In this document: positions 51,272-62,000 of the stretch, one piece after another
Layout: every line of letters starts with the position of its first letter
Position numbering within the stretch: the first letter of the stretch is position 1
DNA from: Nymphaea colorata
Taxonomy: Eukaryota; Streptophyta; Magnoliopsida; Nymphaeales; Nymphaeaceae
Direction of reading: 5' to 3'
Length of the DNA: 64,000 bases
Assembly (NCBI RefSeq): GCF_008831285.2
Contig: NC_045149.1
Location: 18,119,035-18,183,034 of the forward strand
Translations under genes and position numbers: made by a program
Notes under the pieces: generated by a model
The model's input: only the letters and a program-made list of their open reading frames with translations
What the model was told of the DNA's origin: nothing
Database searches by the model: none

Positions 51272-53800
51272 ACGTGATTCCGAGCTGTGATAGTGCTGGA
51301 CTAGAACAGTTTCCATTGAATGTGTGTCTACAGATGCTCATTACTATGTGAAACATTGTTCTCTCTTTCCCTCTCTGTGCTTGTTCATTGTGTAGGAACA
51401 TAAACAGTTCAGACCCGGATAATTTAAATGCGTTGGGAATCAAATTTGGTGTTCACGACAGCTAAAAGAATCGACGTTTTCTTACATGGAATGGCTTGTG
51501 TGTGTGTGTATGTGTGTGTTTTTCAATTCTTTTGCTTTAATTTAAATAAATACTTTTATTCTGTAAAATATGTAGAACCGGAAACAGGAACTCAATATGG
51601 CACGTTTAATAGGCTTACTAACCATTTGGGTGGAAGTCTAATCGTGTCAAAAGAACTTAATGAGTTTTTAACGATGGGAAATTTCCCAACAAGCCAATGG
51701 AACCCTACAACAAACCTTACCTAGACATGTCTCAGACGGTATTTCTGCTGTTCCATACATGCCTTAGCAACTCTCTCTATCATCAGACGACACTTTGGTC
51801 CTTCTCAAACACTACCCAAATCATGTTTAGAGAGAGAGAGAGAGAGAGAGAGTTGAGTTGAACTGAACATTTTCGAAGAGCTTTCATGGATGTGACTTGT
51901 TTCATGAGAAGGCAGTTTCATATTAGAGGCTTCCCACTGTCCCAAAGGCGTGGGAATGGGTTGGCTTATACAAGAAGTTGACACCTCCTAGAATTAAACC
52001 AGTGACTAGCTGCCTACCAGTCCAAGACGTTGACACCCACAAGAATTAAACCAGTGATTAGCTGCCTACCAGTCCTTGGTTTGACCAGGTATGACGAATC
52101 TCATAGGACATACCATTAGAACTGAGAGTCACTGCTTTGTCAGTTTATCGTATTGAAGATGGCATCACACTGGGAAATGTTTCTTCTTTAGAGTGTCAAG
52201 TCCAGGTAAAGAGCACTTGCTTCACTAAAAGTGGAGGAAATTCCACCATCGTCATTCAAACAAATTATTTCTTCTTTAAAAGGAAATGCATATTATAAAA
52301 TGCACCGATTATCATTTTCAGCTGGCAAACAGTTATTGTTGCTTTTTAAGATGAAAAGTTTTCAGCCTTTGTCGAAATCTTGGTGACTTGATAAGCAAAT
52401 CATGTCATAGAAAAGCCGGAGAACTGGTTCCAATTAAATAATTGTTCGCTCATCATGAGCGCTTACAAAGCTCAACTGTTAAAAACTTACGTCCGCAATT
52501 TGACATATTAGGCTCCTAATTGCACCCTGCGCCGTTGCACTATACACCAATATAGCATGTGATATCTTCTTTCATAATTTTATCTATTCTTTATTAAGCT
52601 CATGAACATATTATTTCATGAAACAACCAAAGCAATACCAAAACTTTCTTTAAAAACCAAATCAGCTTAATGTTTCACATAGTTTAGTACGGTTGAAGAT
52701 CTACAAAATCGATCCAACCCCATGATCAGGAAATCACTTTTCTCTTTGCTTTCGGAAAGAAACAAATAATTTCACTTGTCATCACATGAATGCTGTCATG
52801 CTATGTGCAGATTGAAGGTACAGTTGACCAGGGCAGCAACACAAGGGATGTCTTAGTTATGCAGACAACTGGGTCCCACTTATCTTGTGGTCTGCGGCCG
52901 AGGCCAATGAAGCCGCGGCACGTGGATTAGGCAAGAGAATGGTGCCATGTGATTGGCTGGACAACCAAGGATTTCTTGTTTACTTTTTAATTTATTATAT
53001 AAAACTGAAATGAAACCCCAAAAGGAGAAGAAAAGGGTGAAGGCATGTTGTGGCAGTAGTTAGCTCAAAAATCTTTGAGGAATTGAAGAGAAGCTAGCAG
53101 GGTCCCCCTATTACATGAATGATCGAGAGAGACCAAACACAACCAACAAGAGGAAAGCCAAATAAAAAATGGGTAGATGGTGAAACCAAGATAGAACCAA
53201 AAGGATTGGCAAAGTAGCGCGAGCGAGCCCTAGTTGTCAATGGGTAGTCATGGTTCGACTTGATGTCCCTCCCCTTATTGGCTGGAAGGCTGGCACAAAA
53301 CTTGGAGACGAATACTTTCGTCCTAAAGTTTATTCCTGCATCAACTTACTTAGAGAGTTAGCACCCACAGGAATCGAACCAACCAACATGAATGGGCCAT
53401 GCATGCCAAAATCCTTGGGGCTTAGGGCTTTCAAGTCCAAGGACATCATGAATGACTAACATGTTCTTCCATGATTTCAGCAGCGATCTGCGTAAACCTG
53501 ATTTACTGTCGATAGAAAATGGTCGATGTTCACGATTCAGGTGGGACGTAACGTAAAGTGAGCCTCCAATTCAAAAACCTGAAATCAGTTGTGTATTGTT
53601 TTTTTTTTTTTCATTAATTTTAACAATTAACTAGCATCATGCATCGCACTAACACACACATATATATAATATCAGCTTATAAAACAACATTTTTTGTAGC
53701 TTTCTAATCCGTTCATGCGATTCCCAAAACAACCATCTGGACCAGGACAAGATTTTCTCCTTATTAGCTTCAACATTTGAAGTATCCGAATCGGAACCGT
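51272..53800. other. NF-YC 3' region and intergenic DNA
   Basis: The NF-YC 3'UTR continues for an unknown distance. Further on are a (GA)n tract at 51831-51853, a tandem duplication at 51977-52075 and a related fragment at 53330-53440. No gene recognised on either strand. Confidence 0.5.
51977..52075. repeat. 52-bp tandem duplication
   Basis: GTTGACACC, AGAATTAAACCAGTGA and TAGCTGCCTACCAGTCC occur twice in order at a 52-bp offset. A relative (GTTAGCACCCACAGGAATCG) sits near 53356. On the minus strand the unit contains GGTTTAATTC or GGTTCGATTCC, resembling a Pol III B-box, so a tRNA-derived SINE fragment is possible but unproven. Confidence 0.5.
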
Positions 53801-53819
53801 TTTAGAATTAAAGGGAGAA

Positions 53820-54110
53820 GCGGGTCAAGGTTCAGAACGGGCCGTCCCTCCTCTTCTTGCCCCCCCCCCCCCGCCAAGAGCAGAGCAGTCCAAGGCTCGA
53901 AGTTCGTTCCGTTTCAGGAAAGGACAAAGGGGCTCCTCCCCCCAAAACGTGGGGGCCCACATGAGCTCCCGAGTCCCGCGTGTACTGAACCAGTGGGCCC
54001 CACACCGTCCCCATCCCCTCGACCGCCTCAACCCCTCGGCCCAGCAGCCGCCGTGTGCGCGCTGGTGGGGCCCACCGGTTCTTTCCAAACCCCGCTGTTC
54101 CTGTTCGAAC
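53820..54110. promoter_or_regulatory. GC-rich island with TCP-like GTGGGNCCCAC palindromes
   Basis: About 290 bp of strongly GC-rich DNA inside AT-rich surroundings. It contains GTGGGGGCCCAC (53949-53960), GTGGGCCCCAC (53993-54003) and GGTGGGGCCCACC (54064-54076), close to TCP-factor sites, plus a run of C at about 53861-53872. No coding gene follows on either strand within reach, so its target, if any, is unknown. Confidence 0.35.
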
Positions 54111-55074
54111 GGTTGAGGAGAGACCAGTTGTATCAGTTTATCGTATCGGAATGTTTTAGTTCTTTTTTTTTATAATAATTAAGCATAGATGGAATTGGTG
54201 GATCACTCAATGCTCTCTCATCAAATTTGATTTTTATGAATATTACTTTTTTGAATTACAAACTGTAAGTGTTGTAAGTGTCGAATGCTGACAGGTATTT
54301 CGCTCTCCATATATGCTTCAAATTAATCTTATTTGAAAGAATTTGAAAGAAAAAAAATGAAGGAGCTTCCACCCTTTGAAGATAAATATTGACTGATAGG
54401 AAACGCCGGATAAAGCCCCCCGTCTCACTCGTCACCTCCGGTGTTGTTTTCCGAGTGTGAAACGAGGCCAAGAGAAAAGATTTACGATTCTTTTTTGTTT
54501 TAAACAATTTGTTTGTTTCCAATAAGTATAACGTGTTTGCATGTGGAAGGGGAAGGGATAAATGATGGCATGCCCACCATCATGCACCCATCACCAAGGA
54601 CGTTGTCCCCATCTACAGTGCCGTTCACTGCTTGATCCTCCTGCTGGAATACCGTGGGCTTCTTACTTACTGCTGGCAGCTGCTGGAGGGGAAGGAGGGC
54701 CCCTTCACAATCCCGTGGCACTGCTTCTGGGTTCTCTCCTTAATTCCAATCCAACTGCGTCATTGATTTAATTTGTAGAAATTGGATTTTATGGTTAAAA
54801 AAACGAGGAAAACATTTAAATATTATAAAAATACTATTTGGGCATCCTTTTCAATCTTATAATGTTGAATAGAAGCACATGTATTAACAGGGCGCTGTCA
54901 GAAAATTTTGGTTCTCGGACACTGGTTATAAAGTTTGAAATTTTTATGAGACATCAATATGTAAATGAGAAAAATCATCTTGAAGGATTTGTTTGTGCAG
55001 GCAGTTACCCTCAGAATGCCTACACCTGTCTTTGCCCCTGGTATTAAAATACATAGCAGTTTTAAGCAGCAGCG

Positions 55075-55265
55075 TAGCCACATTGTGATTGGTGTGGGCA
55101 GTTGCCCACACTAGTCTCTTGAAAGTTCTTTATTTTTAAATGAGAATCTTAAATATTTATCCTTTATATATATATATACAAGTGCTCCACCATATTTAAG
55201 TATCTTTATACAAATACCCCTCCAGCAAATTTTTCTAGCTCCGCTACTGGTTTTAAGGATTGCCC
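55075..55265. repeat. Dispersed repeat with inverted AGCAGCGTAGCC / CTAGCTCCGCTACTGG ends
   Basis: The left end AGCAGCGTAGCC and the right end (minus strand CCAGTAGCGGAGCTAG) are imperfectly inverted. A GTGGGCAGTTGCCCAC palindrome lies near the left end and the interior is AT-rich. It shares its left-end layout with 10398-10470 and the GGAGCTAG signature with 44288. Confidence 0.45.
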
Positions 55266-56014
55266 ATAAACTATCCAATTAATAAAATTGGATGGGTTAT
55301 AAGGTGTTAACTTTGAATGCAACTTTTCGCAGATGCGGATGTCACTTAGCTAGCTGCTAACTCTAAATAGTTGCTTTTTTGCATGTAGCAATATGTTGTG
55401 AATCATCAAGTTCAATTAACCCAATGAATTACTTAGTGCATGCTTATAGACCGCTTAGAAATGTTTTGTAGTATATATGTAGATATGTATAATTGGGAGT
55501 CTCACATGAATGGATATGTATAACACAAAGATGTATGCCAGAATGATTCGCTGATATGCTAATTTACTCGGTTTAGCCGCTTCCAATGAATTATAGGGTA
55601 AGAAAATTGAAATAGTGAAAATTTAATTAGTCGACTAAAATGATGGTGGTTTAAGATGATTTCATAAACTAAGTTTTCTACAACTTTAATAAGTGAAGGA
55701 AGTAAATAGATAAGCTCATTTAGTTTCAAAGGTTAACTTACATTTCCAAGGTTATTTATTACTCCAATCAACTGCGTCGTTTTTTGCTAACTACAGTGTT
55801 ATTTGATGCAAGCGCATGCTGCTCATATTTATATGTAAGTTCTAATTAAAATTAAAAACTTAATCTTCGTTTCATGTTGTTGATATGTTTTGCGCTGAAT
55901 TGTAGCATTTCCTTATAGACTTGAGTTTGAACAAGCAACTCAACCTTATAAGCAGTTCCTTAGGGCGACTCTAATATAGACAAACCACAAAAGCAACTAA
56001 AGTCCAACTACCCA

Positions 56015-56033
56015 TTATATATATATACACACA

Positions 56034-56125
<92 letters not shown>
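56015..56125. repeat. Long (TA)n microsatellite
   Basis: A short TA/CA lead-in, then about 90 bp of uninterrupted TA dinucleotides (56036-56125), the longest simple repeat in the window. Confidence 0.97.
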
Positions 56126-56128
<3 letters not shown>

Positions 56129-56417
56129 TCATCCTGAAAGCTCTAAGATTTGAGTAGTTATAGAGCTAGGTGTCCAACAGATAGAGAAGTAAAGATGTTT
56201 GTACTCGTAATGCCATATTTGGAACAAAATAGGATTCAGTAGCGAGCGAGTTAAATATTCAGTAACAGATACAGAAATGGTACTTGTCATAGTACTGGTA
56301 AAAGTTAAGCTACATATAATAAGGTAGATATTGTTCTCTATAAAACATCCAACCTTATGTTTATCTCTTTCTTTATTAAACAAAGAACACATATATACAT
56401 ATCACATCTGAATGCTA

Positions 56418-56420
<3 letters not shown>

Positions 56421-56474
<54 letters not shown>
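56421..56474. repeat. Long (CT)n microsatellite
   Basis: About 53 bp of uninterrupted CT dinucleotides. Confidence 0.97.
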
Positions 56475-56477
<3 letters not shown>

Positions 56478-58868
56478 CTGACCTTGTATTTACTTCGAAG
56501 TTAAATATTCAATAAGAGCTCAGACAGACAATAGGATAAGCGATGGATGAGGACAAACACACACGCACTCTGCCTCTTTCTCTCACCACATACAAAATGA
56601 TGAGTGGCGAACGAGAACAAGCAAGAATATTTGGCTTGAAATAATCAGGAGCACAAGCCAATGAAATGACTTTCTTTTCAATGAGTTTGAAAGCAAGAGA
56701 AGTCGATCTTTTTTCCAACCAAAGCCGCAAAGGCTTGGATCTCGTCAACTTGATTCAATAAATTAAACTGGACCAACCATATCTTTAATTAAACAGCTCG
56801 CTGGAAACGGGCCGGCGAGCAGACACGATCCCCCATGCCTGCTTGCCTGCTGCCATTAACTGCAATCAACTGCTAATCATTTGATAATGATGCTAGATGA
56901 TGAGAAAAGGAGAAAAAAGCTGCATATTTCTTGAGCATCCTCGCCTCTGGCCGGTGATGGACGAAGATGGCAGCTGCCCTTTTTTGTGGGGCTCGCTCTG
57001 CACGTGGTGCCAATCAGAAGGGTTGCTGTTCATTTCCAGGCCTCCATGGCCCCACCCTTGTGGCTGCCATTGAAGCTCCTTCTTCCCTTCGCTTCTCGGT
57101 TAGTGGCTGTGGATGCCCGAGCCACTCCCAACTGGGGCCATTGATCCGAGAGCATATCAGTCTCTCAAATTCAGTGGTTTTGTTCGTACCCATTTCTGCC
57201 TATGAATAGATTCTGATATCTTCTTATTTGTGGTGGGATGTTGATGGGGAGATATCACAGTTTTTCGCAGATTCCGATTGCACCGTCGGAAATTGGTGCG
57301 CTTTATCTGCACATGACGTTTTGACAGGGAGCGGTGCAAGCTGGGAGTTGGCATTTCATGGAGTTTGTGATCTCTTTACAGTGGTTATGGCGAAGGAGAC
57401 GAGCGTCTGGTTCGCCCCAGTCGCCTAAAAACCGGGATCTTCAATTACATACATTCTATCAACTTGCACCAGGACAGAATCTATGTTCTGCCCGTAGCTA
57501 TAGATCCGCCATACTTATTTATTAGTTGGCTTGTGGATGAAGGTGGGGACTATATATCCATGTTCTGTTGTTTACTGAAACTTGATAGGTAAGATGCCGC
57601 TGCCAAAAGTAGGAGAAAAGAAGCCTACCCTAGTGGGAAAATTTATGGGTACTGGTGCGGTTTCAGCTGACTGACAATGTTGGGACATAGAAGAGTACAA
57701 TTATTTTATTAGTCTATTCATTGATATGTAGCTCTGTGACTCTGTCCTCTATGCGACTTCACGCACTCTATTTTAAGGTGAACTTATTGGATTGTCTTTT
57801 CCACATATACATCTATTTAAGATTGTTTACTATAATTTCATGTTAAAGCTTACAGTTACCAGTCAAGCAAATATTTTGAAAAAGTGTTTTCATGCAAAAT
57901 TAATTTGAGAAGGGAAACAGGTTGATTTTCCATAAATGTTTTACTACCATGCACATTTGTATGACTGTATGGTAAACATGGTTTCTGCCGAAAAATTAAA
58001 AACGTATTCAAGTTTGTCCATGAAGTATGTCAAAATTTTCTTACTAGTGCCAATCATGAAATACGTGTATGTTACGGAATCATGATGCACATCTCGGTGC
58101 ATATATTTGACAAACATAACTTCATATATTTTTGAAGTATACTGAGATTAACAGTTTCTTTTTGCAAATGTTTTTTTTTTTAAAATATATAGTTCGTACT
58201 TAATCAATCTTTTCCTTTTGTGGGAAAAGGCTCTGAGGCACTCATTGAGTTGCTGCTAAATAATTGGCCCAAAATTGTTGAAGCTAAAGTAGGTTGTATT
58301 CAAGCTAGGCCATAAAATTGGTCAGCTTTTGCTCTTAGCTTTACAACATAAATCTATTTGAAGGCCACTTTTCAGCATCTGTGGATACGATTGAGACGTT
58401 TTTCACAATGCCACAGATTCCTTCGTTTTAATTTCATTTCATATCGCAGTTAGCAGGTAATGAACTCATGACTAGCTAAATCTAGGAAGCTGTGTGAACT
58501 CATTTTCACCCGTCGACACGTTCAAACGAAAATCCAACGGCCAAAGTTTGCCGTCTTCTGCAGCGGGCCATGGCTCCCTAGGAAAAAAACAACAGGGGTC
58601 CCATAAAATGCCCCAAACAGCTCTTAGATGAAGGGATCTTTCCTAGCAGCTGCCCAAGAGCGGAAGCCTCATGTGATGGATGGCAGTCAGGCTAATGACT
58701 CCTCCCTCTCTCTCTCATTAAATTGCATCCAGCCCTTCTCAGATCAAAACAAACCAAAACCCCAAATATTTAATGAGGAGGTTCAGTCAAAGGGAAAAGA
58801 AAATAAAAACTATTGGATTTGTTTGTGCAGCAAAAAGAAAAATTTCTGGTTCAGTTAAATTAGATGCA

Positions 58869-58878
58869 TATATATATA
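58869..58878 (+). promoter_or_regulatory. Possible TATA box of the PIF gene
   Basis: TATATATATA, 185 bp before the start codon and followed by a CT-rich leader-like stretch (about 58970-59035). Assigned by position only. Confidence 0.3.
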
Positions 58879-59062
58879 CACACAGTAGACATTGAATTCT
58901 TTCCATACATCCAAAAGCCAAAGCACCAGGTCGTCAGACACTTCGTTTCCTAACCAGCTCACTACCACCGCCATCCCTCTCTCTCGCTTGCTCGTTCGCT
59001 TACTCACTTCTCTCTTGCTCCCCCTCCCTCTCAATCTCTGTGTGCAAACGTTATGGTCAAGG

Positions 59063-62000
59063 ATGAACGACTGCGTACCGATTTGGCATATGGACGGCAG
59101 CACGGTTCCTTTCTCTCCGGAATTGATCTCGGAAGCCGATAAACTCCAGCCGTGAGTCTCTCTCTTCCTCTCTGTCAAACCCCATTTCTCCTTGATCTCT
59201 TTCTTCTTCCTTCTTCATCAACTGTTGCTTGTTTCTGTCCTTCTTTTCTTCCTCTTCCTCTTCTTCTTTTCATTTTTTGTGATGTTGGTAGCCGTTGTTT
59301 TGGCTCAGGATCGAGAAGGAAGTGCAAGAATTGGTATGGCGAAACGGGAGACCGACTACCCAAAACTACAACCAGAAGTCGCCGCGGCAGAGCAACGGCG
59401 GGTTCCTCGGCGGTTCCGAGGCATTATGCGGTGCCCGCGAGAAGGCCGACCTGCCTGAGTCCGGCGTCGTCGACGCCACCCTGGGATCGACCGGCGCACC
59501 GCCGCCCCCCTTCATACAAGAGGACGAGATGGCCTCGTGGTTGCACTACCCACTTGACGACGCCTTCGAGCGCGACCTCTACAGGGATCTCTTCTCCGCG
59601 CCGGCCGTACCCGGTCGGAATTCCCAGCCTCCCGCCGTGCCCAGGTTGCCGGAGGTCGTTCATTCGTCCGGTGCCATGGCGTCTCCGGCTCCCCGGCCGG
59701 TGACCCTCCCGCCGAGGCCCGCGTCCGAGTCGCCCGCGCCGAAGGTGGTCAACTTCTCGCTCTTCGCCAAGAGCGCCGGGCTGCTAAACGGGACGGATTC
59801 GAAACGGAGTACACTCAGGTCGGACTTCACAGACCGGTCCACCCGGGTCGAGTCGACGGTGGTGGACTCGTGCGAGACGCCCTCCGCTTTCCGGTCGCTG
59901 AGCCTCCCGGCGAACCGCGGGGGGTCATCGAAGGCCTCAGTCTTCACCAGCGAGACGATGGAAGGCAGCAAGGCGCCGGCGGGCAGTGCCTCCGAGCTGC
60001 GCGAGTCGACTCAATTATCGTCACCGCCCGCGTCGAGGGATCGGAAGCGCAAGGGTCGGGAAACGGACGAATCGGAAAGCCACAGCGAGGTAAACATCTC
60101 ATTTGCCCTTCACAATCTCCGAAACCTCAAACACACCCACTAAAATCAAATCCCGGGTCAGATCTCAGGCTCGGACCCTTTCAACACCTTCTTCCATTTT
60201 GGCCTTAAACTCGCCAAGTCCATGCGGTCTTGAGTCTGACCGGCCAGCACGTGAATCTGACAGCTCCAGACTCGTATGATTGTATCGGTAAAGTATTCAT
60301 TGTCGGATCCGACCCATATCATAATTCCCATCAGAATTTCAAGTGCCTACTCACAGGAAACACAGTCGAACAAACTTTTGAATAATACAACAAAAAATTA
60401 TTTTCGAACTTTTTTTTTTCTTTTAAATACATCAAATTAAGGGGGGTTGGTCATTTTTCGAATTTACAAGGGCAGAGACGACCAATCCTGCCTAGATTGA
60501 GTTCCTTTTCATTTAGATGGTGAAGTCGCGACGAGGGCGGAGGACCCGTGTCCCTTGCAGATGCGCGTCATGTCCATGGACAATGACGAAAAGGCCCCTA
60601 CATGCGTCAGGAAATGGGAGCTCGCACCACGTTGAGGAAACCGCCAAGCAGGGAGGAAGCTGACAACCGACGGTTTGGGCATCGATGCCGAACGGGTAAA
60701 AAAACATGCTTCTTAATTAGGGGCCCGTTCGCTATTTAGCAACAACAACGATATTTTGCAAGAACAAAAAAATTATTTTTTAGAGCATTAGATATATCAA
60801 ATGGTTAATCAATTTTTAATTGATCATAAAATAGTAATTCGGATCTCAAACAATTATTCCATATAATTGGATTTAAGTTTACTCAAGTTTCTTTCAACAC
60901 TAAATTAACGTTTCAAAGAGTGATTTAAGTTTACTCAAGTTTCAACACTAAATTAACGTTTCAAAGAGTGAGCTTCCCCGAACATGCGCCCTATACGAAA
61001 ACCCCACCTACCTTCGCCCCTGGTATTTTAAACATTCTATAAAAAGAAAGGAAAGAAAAAAAAAACCTTCTAATGCAGTCCCCAGGAAATTTAAGTTACT
61101 TGGGGATATATTTAATGTGTTGGGTTCATTTGATAGCTACTAAAGTTCCTGGACATAAATTTAATTTACTATTAAATGAAATAAAACCCTAATTGTTGTT
61201 GCTATTAAATTTTGAGTGAGCAAGGATATTACAACCAATTCCCCTAAAAATTATCTTTCCTTATTTTTTCTCATCCTCAACATCTAGAGTTGCATTGGTG
61301 TTTGGTGTATATAGCATATGTCGATCAATACAACGTTTCTAACTATAAACGATGCCATCAAAATTTGGAGCTAGAGTTGTGTCTGTGCCTGATGTATATA
61401 ATATATGCCCATTAATACAGTGTTCTTATATATGCCCATTAATACAGTGTTCTTTAGTATATAGTTAACTATATAGGACAGAAGAATAGTGTTGATGACA
61501 ATCCAGCTGGTTGGGAATTGGGACGTGAATGAAGAACTTAAAAGCTTGGTGCCAAAAATATCAAAATCAATTTATGGTTGGAGGAATTAAGAAATTAAAT
61601 TTAAACATATGAAAGCAATAGATCGCGGTATTTAAGAAACACCTCAGAACAGAAAAAAACAAAAGTGATAAAACCGATTTTCAAGACAGAGAAACGGATG
61701 TTGTGTGCTAGAGATGAGGATGAGCTAACGAAGGACACCTGCCTAAGAATAAACCGTTATGTAATTAAATATGTTACATATAATTATATATATGCTTTTG
61801 TACTATCCATCAAGGGCATATCTGGAAAAATTTGTGTTTGTAACTTTCGAGGCACCGTTAACAGTCAGACAGGTTGGTGAAAATGGCAATTTCTTTGTTA
61901 GTTAAAATAAATAAAAACTATATATATGCTTGATTTCATAGTTCATAAGGTATTCGATATAAAATTCTTTTTTTTTTAAAATACAAGTTACGATGAACGT

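Larger units (their letters stand above)
54111..58860. other. Intergenic DNA between NF-YC and PIF
   Basis: No recognised gene. Holds the repeat fragment at 55075-55265, two very long microsatellites (56015-56125, 56421-56474) and a GC-richer stretch at about 56950-57430 with an 80-codon frame (56967-57209) of no recognised family. Confidence 0.5.

Noticed and set aside
56967-57209. 80-codon frame with Ala/Ser-rich start resembling a transit peptide
   Set aside because: No homologous family recognised, no supporting neighbouring exon, and length within chance for a GC-richer stretch.
59152-59703. 183-codon plus-strand frame with Pro/Ser-rich product
   Set aside because: Out-of-frame shadow of the GC-rich PIF exon 2.
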